64,000 nucleotides of DNA, taken from the NCBI GenBank assembly GCA_036346275.1, contig CM070725.1, positions 19,706,216-19,770,215 on the forward strand. Direction: 5' to 3'. The translations under genes were made by a program, and so were the position numbers. The stretch is from Otatea glauca (Eukaryota; Streptophyta; Magnoliopsida; Poales; Poaceae). Below the pieces are notes generated by a model that saw nothing but the letters and a program-made list of their open reading frames with translations, ran no database searches and was not told the DNA's origin. Shown one piece after another: positions 21,230 through 32,309 of this stretch. Positions within the stretch are counted from its first letter, which is position 1; each line of letters starts with the position of its first letter.

Positions 21230-22260
21230 AGAACGGGCACCAAATAGCCACGAATCAAGAGCAACCAAACAAAAAACCGCATAACAAAAACCAAACTAAA
21301 GGAGTGAGCTCCGATTAGAGAGACGATACACTGGGTAAAATAGGGAACACGAAGAAAAAAGAAGAATATTGTAGCTAACACGCAACGCGAACAAGGTCAA
21401 GATCCAGTAGAAACGTGGAACAAGCCGATTGAAGGAGCCGCAACCGGCAGCGAATGACGGATCACCACGGACCTGCATCCAAAGAGGGCAGCACATACAC
21501 CGTAAGAACAATAGACATAGTAACAATGTCTATTACGTCAGAAAGTAAAATAACACATCGTAACCGAAAGGAACACACACATAGCAAAAATCAGGAAGAA
21601 GAAAGTTCAGGAAGGGCAAAGTAATTGTTAAGGCAGGAGAACGGCGAACGGGTATGAAATAGCCACGAATCAAGAACAACTGAACCCAAAACAGGATAAC
21701 AAAAACAAAACTAAAGGAGCGAGCTATGATTAGAGAGGCGGCATGGTCGGTAAAACAGCGAACACGAATAAAAAGAAGGAAATCACAGCTAAAACCGAAT
21801 GCGAACAGGGTCAAGATCAACACAACTGCGAATAAAGGTGCGCCAAGAACTAAAGAACCCAAAACACAAGAGACACGGGAGCTAAAGCAGTACAGCGTAA
21901 TCGGAAGGAACACACACACATAGCAAAAATCAGCAAGAAGAAAGTTCAGGAAGGCCAAAGAAATCGCTAAGGCAGGAGAACGGCGAACGGGTATGAAATA
22001 GCTACGAATCAAGAGCAATTGAACCCAAAACAGGATAACAAAAACAAAACAAAAGGAGTAAGCTATGATTAGAGAGGCGACATGGTCAGTAAAATAGCGA
22101 ACACGAATAAAAAGAAGGAAATCGCAGCTAAAACCAAAAGCGAACAGGGTCAAGATCAACACAACTGCGAATAAAGGCGTGCCAAGAACTAAAGACCCCA
22201 AAACACAAGAGACACTCAAGCTAAAGCAGTGTGGACGGAGCAGGGTAAGACAATCGGTGC
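21230..22260. repeat. Tandem duplication, period 339 bp, with diverged flanking copies
   Basis: The segment from about 21571 recurs at about 21910: landmark ATAGCAAAAATCA at 21581 and 21920. The two copies are about 95% alike by eye, and weaker copies lie to the left (landmarks near 21260 and 21420). The plus strand is A-rich. The period is 3 x 113, so the 250-codon hydrophobic minus-strand ORF 21533-22285 stays open through both copies. Confidence 0.75.
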
Positions 22261-22860
22261 GAAGAGGACACAAGGGCAACATCAAGGACCAAGATAGCCG
22301 AACGACGGAGAGGGCGAGGAGCGCGGCCTGTGGGGCGAAAGCCGAAACCCGACCGAAACGGGCGACGCAGAATCGGGAGAGAAATGAAGCCTACCGCAAA
22401 TGAGGAGAAGGGGGACGCAAAAAGATCGGGAGAAAAATGAGGCCTACTGCAAACGAGGATAAGGGGGACGCAAAAAGAGAAGACGAAGGCAACGAGGACG
22501 AAACCAGGCACAATCGGGGAGGCGAGGTCGTCAGGCGCACCGACAAGAAGGAACCAACGGGGCAAGAGCCGTACCATCGGAAGGAGCACCAGCCGGACAG
22601 GCAGAGAGGGCAGGAACGAGAGAGAGTCGCGGCGTACCATCGGAAGGAGCGAGAGACGCAAACATCGAGAGAGCAGGAATCGGCAACGGAGAAAGAACCA
22701 GCGAAACGGTTCGAACGAACGACGTAGGAATCGGCGACAGAGAAAGAACCGGCGACAGCACCGACAGGCGCGAAACGGGACAGACGAAAGGGCGCAACTG
22801 AGCCCACGCGAAGACGTCGCCAAGACAGGTTGGGCGAAAAGACCGTAAAGACCCCAGCAC
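22261..22860. other. GC-rich, purine-skewed low-complexity DNA
   Basis: GGAAGGAGC / GAGAGA / CGAACGACG-type low-complexity sequence. Internal near-repeats (ACCATCGGAAGGAGC at about 22574 and 22637; CGGCAACGGAGAAAGAACC at about 22681 with a close copy at about 22732) keep both strands open. The 200-codon minus ORF 22221-22823 is rich in Arg/Leu/Ser/Phe, has no motif, and is not supported as a gene. Confidence 0.5.
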
Positions 22861-23019
22861 GTACGGAGGGCCTCGAGAGCGCTCGAATTCTTCCCGGCGT
22901 AATAGATATTTTATTGGTAACGTTCTAACTTATCAAAGCCAAACTAGAGAAAAAGGGTTTTGACGCCACATTTCTTAACTTTTATTTTGATGGCACAAAG
23001 AATAAAACAAGTTTGCAAT

Positions 23020-23038
23020 CGCACGGGTTGGTGACTAG
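23020..23038 (+). mobile_element. Possible Helitron 3' terminus
   Basis: CGCACGGGTTGGTGACTAG followed by T resembles grass Helitron 3' ends (a GCACGGG half-hairpin shortly before CTAG, with T as the flanking base). The matching CCCGTGC arm is not seen upstream and I could not find a TC-type 5' end, so this may be a decayed end or chance. If real, the exon-like fragments and low-complexity DNA to the left could be its captured cargo. Confidence 0.28.
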
Positions 23039-23166
23039 TCTGTTATAAAGTTAACAGAGTGTTTTTTTGAAATTTTTGAGGATTCCCTTGGGTACTTGCA
23101 GTAAGATTACATAGAATCCACTGTCCGGCATAATTCAGGCTTGAACCGCTTGAAACATATGGAATG

Positions 23167-23466
23167 TAAGGGTCCGTTTGGTTCAAGAGCAAATGGTGGA
23201 TGGGATGGGGTGATCCATCCTTTTGCACCTATCCCGTTGTTTGGTTTGATGGATCGGGTGGATAAGGGTAGCCAAGAAATGAGAATATTCCTTGTAGATG
23301 CTAGATGAGACAATCCAACTCTAATCCTACAAACCAAATATGGACTCTCATCCCATCCAATTGTTTTTCTTCCAACCAAACAAAAATTTGGCTAATCCCA
23401 CCCATCCCTCATCTGTCTAACCAAATATGAATTTGGATGGCTTCATCCCTATCAGGGTGGATGGCC
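23167..23466. mobile_element. MITE-like sequence, boundaries unclear
   Basis: GGGTCCGTTTGGTTCAAGAG is a common terminal motif of grass MITEs. The 300 bp that follow are rich in TGGATGG/CCATCC and AACCAAA repeats. No matching terminal inverted repeat is found before the next element starts near 23467, so the right end may be lost. Confidence 0.35.
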
Positions 23467-24872
23467 CTATATAAGATCGAGGATGCCGACTAGAGAGGTG
23501 GTGAATAGGCGGCTATAAAAATTTCTTCTACGATTAATTAAAATCTTACCTAAGTACCCTTATGTCAAAACCTAAATGATCATAGATGCGGAAGCGATAA
23601 ACTAAGGTTTTGACAATTAAAGCCTAAGTCAACTAGGCTCACTAAGTGCACTAGCTAATTATGTCTCTAACAAGAATATGTAATCCTAAAGACAATCAAG
23701 CAATTTAATTCTAAGAATGTAAATTGCAACAATATAAATAAGAATTGCAAGAAAACACAAAGAGACACACCGATGTTTTACGATGGTGTTCGAAGATTTG
23801 CTGGTCTCCCCTAATCCACGTTGAGGCAATCCCAAAATATTTTGGACCGGCTCCACGAATTGAGCACCCGCCTTGAATACACTAGTGGTAGCTGTTCCCC
23901 CTTTGGGTAGGTGAGCTCCGACCTTCACAACTCGTTAGGCCTTCTCACAATCTTCTTTGAGAAGGTCACCAAACCAACGACACCTCCACGACGTCTAGGT
24001 GTCGGCAAACACCAAGAGTAACAAGTCAAGCATTCTAGCTTGAGCTCCACCAAGTACAATACATGTACAATAGTGATCAACTAACGTAGCACATGCACAA
24101 GGCTCCTCTGAAGTGCAACACATGCACAAGAGGCTCTCAATCCTCTTCTAATTGCAACACATGCAATTAGAGCTCACTCTTAACTCAAAAACAAAATTAG
24201 AGAGTGCAACACATGCACGACTCAACCACAAAGAGCAATGAACTCCCTAAAACCACAGCAAGCCCAAATACCAGCCCCAAGGCTCCTTTTATAGCCTCCA
24301 CAAGAAAACTAGCCGTTGGAGGGCAAAATGGGCAAAAACACACAGGAAACCCGGTGCTACCGCCCTTGGGCCGGTAGCATCGGCCTTCGGTCCAACGGCT
24401 AGAAAAAACATACGTTAGTGAGAAAATTCGATCATACTAGAGTGGGTCCCGTCTACCGGGCTCAAAAAAATGCCCTTCGGCCAAAATACCCCTTCTCTAG
24501 AAAAAACGCACTGAGGGGATGCTGGTGCTACCGCCGGCCGGTATGACCGGAGAGTCCAGTCATACCGGACTTTGGGCCGGTCATACCACTGCTACAGCCA
24601 CTAAAACACTCATAACGTTTTACTCCGAACTCCGATTTAGGTGATCGTGGACTCTATGCGAAGCTTATCACGAGGGCTACAATTTACACCCTTGTTTAAG
24701 ATTTAAGCAACCATAGGTATTTTTAAATATCACAAAAACAAAAACTCTAATGTAGTCACTCAAGCCTAAAATCTGATTTTCTCGAAATCCTTCACAAAGA
24801 CTTGATCAAAAGTGTGACTACAAGCTAGCAAGAGTCAATAAGATCAAATCTTGAGCCATGTGATGATAAACT
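23467..24872 (-). mobile_element. Minus-strand LTR remnant of a copia-like element, cut by the next insertion
   Basis: The minus strand has the layout of a large LTR: a TATA box (GGCTATAAAAGGAGCC, plus 24281-24296), then about 800 bp of R/U5 ending in GCCTATTCACCACCTC, near plus 23500-23515, a common end of grass copia LTRs. Its U3 side holds GGTGCTACCG/CCGGTAGCAT motifs (24354-24600) also found in the SIRE-like LTRs of this window. It is cut at 24872 by the LTR of the following element, and its missing part does not reappear beyond 35274. Confidence 0.55.
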
Positions 24873-26239
24873 TGAAGAGGAACGCAGTATGCTACACTAG
24901 CACAAAAAAATCTACCACATAACCAGAAAGCTACTCGCAAGAAGGGGATCATAAATTAGATTACCACAAGACGTGCAATTGCAGAATCCTTCGTGCGTCG
25001 ATGTAGTGGATCGTCCTTGCTGCAGTCGTTGCGTCAATGGAGTAGATCGTCCTAGCCTCGCCGTGGATCGTCCTCCCACACCGCAGTCGCAGCAGCGTCA
25101 CCGCAGTAGTCCACACGTCAAGGGATGGAACGTCGTGCGTTAGTGTGCAAGCACCTGGTCGCTCAGCAGGGGCAACGAGAGGAGGCTAGGGTTTCGGGCG
25201 AAACACTTCTAGACCGTAGGAAAGCACACCCTACGCCCACCCTCCTCCACTCCTTATATAGCCACGAGATAAAGCCCTAAACTAGGGCCCATCAGTGTGC
25301 TAAGCCCACGAGGTCCATTAATACGGATCCAATCCAAATTAATGCGTCCCAGCCCATTAAGTGTGTGACCCTGCAGGTTCACGTACGTTTGGACATGGAT
25401 TCGGAAAACTCCTTTTCAATCCAATAGTTGGTGGCGGCTCCATGCAAAGCATGCCAACTCCCAAACGTACTATGATAAAATCGGACAGAACCTATCGAAA
25501 GTACTCATGTAATAATCCCTTTTCCAAGTATATGAAGATTGAATTATAGGCGAGAAGCATGTCATCCTTTGATGATTCAATCCATCTCTCGTATCTGTGA
25601 TATATTAATAAGTTGTGATTGACTCCTCAATCACGGCATGGCCATGCACTTCCTTAATCATATCACACGAGTGGCCTTGTCATATATCTCTGTTTCATTG
25701 GAGTGGCAAATTCCATCTTGACTGCTCACTTCCCTCTACACGTTTTATAGTAAACATGAAAGTTACCTTTATAACTATCCGGTTAAGAAGTAGTGTTTGA
25801 TAGCCCCAAGGAAAACTATTACACATGTAGGGAATATGACAATCTCAGGTCTAAGGATCATACATCTATTATCTATGAGATACACTGATGACACATAAGA
25901 ATGTAACATTCTCACAGTGTCCCATTGCGAGTCTATCTAACCCATGTTCTTCAACATGCGTCCACAATGTATAGATGATATCTCCATATCCCATGATCTA
26001 TGAAGCATGATCATCGATCACTACATGTGCTGATCTATTCATCGTTGTCCTATACGATGATATCCGATTAGAGATATTTATCGAATTACATCAATAAGTA
26101 AAGAGCTTCGTAAGCAAGTCACATATTTGTTGATCAGTACAATGATATACATTCATTGGACCAATAATCATATTATTATTCATAAACATAGTCATGTTAC
26201 AATCATCTAAATGATTGCCTCAAGGGCATAACACTAACA
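24873..26239 (-). repeat. 3' LTR (left) of the minus-strand copia element
   Basis: Starts TGAAGAGGAACG and ends GGGCATAACACTAACA on the plus strand; on the minus strand this is TG...CA. Directly right of it the plus strand reads ATCTCCCACTT, the complement of a typical copia purine tract. No coding sequence lies within it. Confidence 0.9.
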
Positions 26240-26250
26240 ATCTCCCACTT
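26240..26250 (-). other. Polypurine tract of minus-strand copia
   Basis: Minus-strand AAGTGGGAGAT adjoins the LTR start, the standard plus-strand priming site of plant copia elements. Confidence 0.7.
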
Positions 26251-26542
26251 GCACTTGAGTCAATCAATTAAGTATCTAATACCAATCGACCTCATGTGCG
26301 CCTCATGCTTAGGCTGTGGCAGTGGCTTTGTCAACGGATCGGCCACATTGCTTTGCATATTCTCACGCCACCTGTATCCATAATCTCGCGAATTAGGTGA
26401 AAGAGTCGGAGTTTGTGTTTAGACTTCTGATGAGATCTAGGCTCTTTAGCTTATGCAATGGCACCACTATTATCACAATAGATGTCCATTGGACTAGAGG
26501 CACTAGCGACCACACCAAGCTCTGTGATAAACTTCTTAATCC
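26251..26542 (-). pseudogene. RNase H C-terminal part of copia pol (beyond the nested LTR)
   Basis: The minus strand reads the end of a copia RNase H: KFITELGVVASASSPMDIYC, then DNSGAIA (catalytic aspartate in YCDN), a stop codon, and KEPRSHQKSKHKLRLFHLIR, with more stops further on. It continues across the solo LTR from the block ending at 28778. The enzyme would degrade template RNA. It is inactive here because of the stops and the insertion. Confidence 0.8.
26538..26542. repeat. Target-site duplication AATCC (left) of nested solo LTR
   Basis: AATCC immediately before TG at 26543; repeated at 28774-28778 after CA. Confidence 0.88.
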
Positions 26543-28773
26543 TGTAACACCCCGGCATCTATCATGCCCGAATGCTACCAAACATAGAAACTCCAACAAT
26601 TAAATATCCCAAAACAAGCTAAATTCCAGCAAGGTTACCAATTGCTAATACCGAAAATTCGGCAGCATATCATCTGTTTTTATCATGAATTTAGCAACGT
26701 TAAAAAAATCCTGGCAATAATATCAATATATAAAGCATCTAGAGAAGCAATGAACATAAATGTAACATCCACAAAATCTCATACTAACAGTTCCAAACTC
26801 ACTACAAAAAAAACGAACCCAACGAGAGATTTAAGCACTCCAATTGACCATTTAACAAGTTTCATGACCTTTACTTATTTCCAAGAATTCAAATCGTAAC
26901 TTATAACATTGCCTAAAGTGAAATGCTACGTGAGGAGGTGTAGCTAATCCCTTATCCCGCATGCCGACTTTTTGGTACCTAAAAAAACAACATTAAACAC
27001 AAGAGTGAGTTTAAAACTCAGCAAGCATAATGAAATGAGTGAAAGAATCATTTAGCACCAACAACAACATATTCATCATTTTCATATCCATAATATCGTT
27101 AACAATTCGTACTCATCTCCTTGAATAATATGCAATGCCATGCGATGCGATGCACATGTCCTCTCAAAGGCGTATACCGGTATAGCTGAGTGCACACCCG
27201 TCGGTGTGCACCCTCTTCCCCCTTCCATCCCGTAGATGGAGGGTGCCTACTCCTCGCTTCCATTCGCCACGGTGAATGAAATCACGATGTAGGACTTACT
27301 CTATGGCTCTCCGGATTAGTCATAACTTTCTCACCGGCTTTACCGGACTAGTTAGGACTTTCTCATCGCCCTGGCCAGATTTCATGCCATGAATGCAACA
27401 TGTACTAGTAACTCAAAACAACATGTACAATAATTTTATCTCATCTTGGCATAGCATTACTACGAATCAAGTCCTCATATCCTGGTTAACATTAGACATA
27501 GCAAATTAATCTATCGCTTACTCGCTCATCACATAAGCATCAACATAACAAACCACTCATCAACTAGTCCATGGCACACAGCATCTCTAACAATTTCCTA
27601 CCACACACTACCCATTCCAAAACACTTGCCTTAACCATGAGGAGCGGAGTGGCGCAAGGTTGAGGCCACTCCTGAAGACACACCACCTGAAAATAAATTT
27701 CATACATCTCAACACAATGCAATCACAGCACATGCAATAAGTTTAGCGACATCGAACTTACGCCCTACTCCAATTTTATTCCTTTCGCTCACAAACAAAA
27801 CCGCCCTTTTCGTGTCCGATGGTCTAAAGGTTATAAGTTCCACCCTTATAAACCAAACCTCAGGGACCAAGAACTTTATGAAACTACTAAAAATTACCCA
27901 CTAAAAACATGTTAACCAATTCTCTCAAATAAAACATTTAGCCTTTCATCTTTAGCCTAGAAACCCAATCTGCTACCACACTGGACAGCAGACTTCAAAA
28001 TAGCATAACTAATTTTATACAATTCCAAATGAAGTAAAGGATAACATTTCTGAAATCTACAGGAAATTTCCTAACTTAATCTGGTCATTAAAAAATTTAA
28101 TTCAACATCTAGATAGCCCTACTCTTCAGTTTTCCGCGACTGCTGCCAGAAGAGACAGATTCTGGACAGTAGTCACTAAAACAGCCATAACTTTTGAACT
28201 ACCCAACCAAATTTCATGATCTTGGTCTCTAAATAAACTTAAGACGATTATCTACAACTTTGCCAACAGCCAACCTCTCTGGAAACGACTGGAACTATTT
28301 TTAATCTCTGCCCTAAGATTCAGATCAGCACTGCTCGAACCCAGATCTCGCCCCACAATACAAATTCTCCCCAAACCAATCTAATCACTCCACAAAAACC
28401 TGAAATTCTATCAATTAAATCACCAAAACAGATCCACAAAATACTCAAACCTGAATGGGGACGCCAGGAGGGAGGAGGGGCGTCAGGAGGGAGCACTCGG
28501 AAGGGGAGGGGTGCAAGAAGAGGATAGGCGCAGGGAGGGGAGGGGGCTGCTGGAAGGGAGGGTGGCTGGAAGGGAGGTAGGGTGGCTTGGGGGAAGGGAG
28601 AGTGGGCTAGGGTTAGGGAAACCCCCTATGGGCCAAGACGCTCCACCTACAGCCCAGAATCAGCCCACACGAACCCAAATCTCTCTCGGAGGCTCAAAGA
28701 TAGCCCTCAAGACCCACACTAACCCTAAAACAGCCCACCTCCACTCGAGTTAATTTTTTTTTTAGATATTACA
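26543..28773. mobile_element. Solo LTR (2231 bp), probably gypsy, nested in copia RNase H
   Basis: Starts TGTAACACCCCGGCATC and ends TTTAGATATTACA, with perfect AATCC duplications. It holds no PBS, purine tract or coding domain, so it is a solo LTR. A TGTAACACCCC start is common for long LTRs of grass gypsy elements (inference). The longest ORF (80 codons, 28511-28753) is low complexity. The right part is purine-rich (GGGAGGAGGGG-type, 28457-28610). The insertion splits the copia RNase H codons exactly between 26542 and 28774. Confidence 0.85.
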
Positions 28774-30448
28774 AATCCACACAGCTTCTTTTGCGGCCTC
28801 TGAAGCCGCAATGTACTCCGCTTCTGTCGTAGAGTCGGCCACCGTGTTTTGCTTGGAACTCTTCCAGCTTACTGCTCCTCCATTTAGTGTAAGCACAAAC
28901 CCGGATTGCGATCGGAAATCATCTTAGTTTGGAAGCTTGCATTGGTGTAACCCTTTGCAACCAGTTCTTCCTCACCTCCAAAAACAAGAAACATACCCTT
29001 AGTTCTTCTCAAGTACTTCAGGATATTTTTTACGGCTATCCAATGACCATCACTAGGATCCGCTTGGTATCTGCTCGTGACACTTAGAGCATATGAGACA
29101 TCTGGGCGTGTGCAGATCATGGCATACATAGTAGACCCAATAGCTGAAGCATATGGAATCTTGCTCATCCTGTCGCGCTCATCAGTTGTTGAAGGACACT
29201 GATTTTTGCAGAGACTGATGCCATGTGACATTGGCATGAAACCTCTCTTGGATTCATGCATATGGAACATTTTCAATATCTTGTCAATGTACGTTCCTGA
29301 CTTAATCCAATTAACCTTTTTGATCTATCTCTATAGATTTTTATGCCCAAGATATAGCATGCTTCTCCCAAGTCCTTCATTGAGAAACTCCTTTTCAATG
29401 AAGTCTTAACATCTTCAAGCATAGGAATATCATTCCCGATCAATAATATGTCATCCACATACAAAATCAGAAACACAAGTGCGCTCCCACTGGGCTTCTT
29501 GTAAACACAAGGCTCTTCTTCATTTTTGATAAAGTCAAATCCTTTGACTACTTCATCAAAACGAATGTTCAAACTCCGAGATACTTGCTTTAACCCATAA
29601 ATGGATCTTTAAAGCTTGCATGCCCTTTTAGCATATTTAGGATCAACAAAACCTTCAGGTTGTATCATGTATGCATCCTCACATAGATTCCCATTAAGGA
29701 AGGCTGTTTTGACATCCATCTGCCATATTTCATAATCGAAATATGCAGCAATAGCTAAAATGATCCGGACAGACTTGAGCATATCTACCGGTGAGAAGGT
29801 TTCATCATAGTCAACACCTTGAACTTGTTTGAAACCCTTTGCCACCAACCGTGCCTTATAGATCTGAACATTTCCATCTACGTCTATCTTCTTCTTGAAA
29901 ATCCATTTGCATTTAATGGTTTTTACACCATCAGGAGGATCGACCAAGTTCCAAACTTGATTGTCATGCATGGATTGAATTTCGGATCTCATGGCTTCAA
30001 GCCATTTTTTGGAGTTTGAGTCTATCATTGCTTCTTCATAAGTTGTGGGCTCATCATTGTCCAACAATAATATGTCATGCCCATATCTTATGGGTACATG
30101 ACGCGGCCTCCCCGACCTACGTGGGGCTGGTGTCTCTTCCACAGGTTATACAACACTTTGTACATCTTGTGAAGGTTCAGTGGTGGCTTGAACATATTCA
30201 TGTGATTCTCGAACTTTATCAAGATACACATCACTCCCACTGATTTCTTTTGAAAGAAACTCTTTATCCAAAAAGACACCATTTCGAGCAACAAAAACTT
30301 TGTTCTCGTTTCTTTTGTAAAAGTAATATCCTTTTGTTTCTTTAGGATACCCCACAAAGAAGCATTTTTCTGATTTAGGTGTGAGTTTATTTGATTGTAA
30401 ATATTTTACATAAGCCTCATATCCCCACATCTTGAGAAATGACAACAT
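28774..30448 (-). pseudogene. Reverse transcriptase and start of RNase H of minus-strand copia pol
   Basis: From the upstream side the minus strand shows the linker and start of RT (ETPAPRRSGRPRHVP; WLEAMRSEIQSMHDNQVWNL; YKARLVAKGFKQVQGVDYDE; WQMDVKTAFLNGNL). It continues to the catalytic YVDD at 29450-29461 and the thumb, then RNase H (SKIPYASAIGSTMYAMICTR; GHWIAVKNILKYLRRTKG; KGYTNASFQ). Lesions: stop TAA at 30143-30145, stop TAA at 29609-29611, a frameshift near 29275-29300 and another near 28884. The AATCC duplication marks where the solo LTR splits the RNase H. Confidence 0.9.
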
Positions 30449-30485
30449 GGGTCTTCTCCCAGTCCATATCTCATATGATGTCTTC

Positions 30486-31446
30486 TCAACGGGATTTTGA
30501 TGGGACCCTATTCAAAATGAATGCAACTATCTCTAGAGCGAAACCCCAGAAGGATAATGGCAGATCTGTTTGGCTCATCATTGATCGAACCATATCTAAC
30601 AAAGTTCGGTTTCGTCGTTCGGACACGCCATTCCATTGAGGCGTTCCTGGCGGAGTAAGTTGCGGAACGATTCCACATTGCTTTAGATGATCACCAAACT
30701 CTTGGCTCAAGTATTCGCCACCACGATCTGATTGTAAGTGTTTTATTGATTTGCCAAGTTGATTTTGTACTTCATTCTGAAACTCTTTGAACCTTTCAAA
30801 AGTTTCAGATTTATGCCTCATTAAATAGATATATCCATATCTACTAAATTCATCGGTAAAAGTTACAACGTACTGAAACCCACCCCTAGCAATCGAGCTC
30901 ATTGGTCCACATACATTTGTATGTACTAGGGCCAATAATTCACTCACTCTCACTAAAACCTGTGAAAGAGGCTTTTGTCATCTTGCCAAGTAAACAAGAC
31001 TCACATGTTTCAAATGATTCAAAATCAAATGAGGTTAGAAGTCCATCACCATGGAGCTTCTTCATGCGCTTCTCATTTATATGACCTAAGCGACAATGCC
31101 ATAAAAAGGTAGGGTTCAAATCATTAGGCCGAGGCCTTTTTACATTAATGTTATAGACATGTTTTTCTTCGAGTTCAAGGACGTACAACCCATCCACCAT
31201 GGGGCAACGACCATAATACATATCATTCAAAAATATCGAACAAACAAAGTTCTTTATTCTGAAATCATAACCTTCATGTTCCAAATAAGAAGATGAAATA
31301 ATGTTTCTACTCAAAGATGGAACAAAATAACAATTATTGAGTTCTAAAACTAATCCTGAAGGCAAATGCAATGGGTACGTGCCAACGGCAAGACCAGCAA
31401 CTCTTGCTTTATTCCCCACGCGAAGATCCACTTCTTCTTTTGCCAA
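30486..31446 (-). pseudogene. Pre-integrase zinc region and integrase of minus-strand copia
   Basis: The GAG-pre-integrase zinc module reads LWHCRLGHINEKRMKKL with CESCLLGK (31446-30940). The integrase core (30953-30486) reads TFTDEFSRYGYIYLMRHKSE, LQSDRGGEY (second aspartate) and WNGVSERRNRTLLDMVRSMM (glutamate). The expected first catalytic aspartate position reads asparagine (VHTNVCGPM). The two parts are in different frames, shifted near 30945-30953. The strand-transfer enzyme is therefore inactive in this copy. Confidence 0.88.
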
Positions 31447-32309
31447 GTCTCTACATTTCCATTCTTCTTATCTGCCAGGTACTTTTCGCAGTTCCGTTTC
31501 CAATGTCCTGACTTCTTGCAATAGAAGCATTGGGTATCAGGTTGAGGGCCAACTTTAAGCTTCTGAAGCTTAGTTTTGGGGCTTGCGATCTCATCTTGAG
31601 CCTTGCCCTTGCTCTTTCCCGTTCCCCTAGCCTTAGCCTTCCTCTTTTTGAATGCAGTTGTTTTCTAAACCATCATCACATGATTGGGTTTTTTCTTAAT
31701 GCTTTCCTCGGCAGCCTTGAGCATCCCATGTAGTTCGGTTAGGCTCTTCTCCATGCTATTCATATGAAAATTCATAATGAATGGCTCAAAGCTCTGTGGC
31801 AGAGACTGGAGAATAACATCTGTGGCCAAACCGAGGCTAAGGGGAAACTCAAGTTTTTCCAATCTCCCAATGTAACCAATCATCTTGATCACATGAGGGC
31901 TGACCGATGCCTTCACCGACTTACAAGCAAATAAAAGCTTTGAGATACCATACCTCTCAGCTCTTGCTTGATTCCCAAACATACCCTTCAAGCCCACAAT
32001 CATATTGTAAGCATCCTGGTCCTCATATTGCTTTTGGAGTTCAGAGTCCATGGTGAAAAGCATGAGACAGCTAACCTCTACAAAAGCATTAACATGTTTT
32101 TCATATTCAACCTCCAAATTGCGAGGGGCATTTTCGGCTGGTTCATCAAGAATTGGATTCTCTAGAACATAGTCCTTCTTTTAATGCTTGAGAACAATTC
32201 TCAGGTTGCGATACCAATCAACAAAATTAGTTCTATTAAGTGTTTCCCTTTCCAAAACCGATCTCAAAGCAAAACCAGGTGTAGCAGGAGTAGGAGTAGA
32301 AGGTGCCAT
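31447..32309 (-). pseudogene. gag of minus-strand copia, with two stops; protease absent
   Basis: The start ATG at 32309-32307 (MAPSTPTPATPGF) matches a copia gag head (NRTNFVDWYRNLRIVL). TAA at 32181-32183 and TAG near 31665-31667 interrupt one continuous frame. The middle includes SLPQSFEPFIMNFHMNSMEK. The nucleocapsid knuckle CFYCKKSGHWKRNC lies at 31488-31529. About 15 codons after the knuckle the frame runs into the pre-integrase region (31446) with no D-S/T-G motif, so the protease segment is deleted. Confidence 0.88.

Noticed and set aside
21533..22823. Two minus-strand ORFs of 250 and 200 codons (hydrophobic and Arg/Leu-rich)
   Set aside because: They follow a purine-skewed plus strand and a 339-bp tandem repeat; no recognisable domain, no good start context and no splice or promoter signal.
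28511..28753. 80-codon plus-strand ORF in the solo LTR
   Set aside because: Low-complexity GGGAGG/GGCTGG repeats inside an LTR; no domain.
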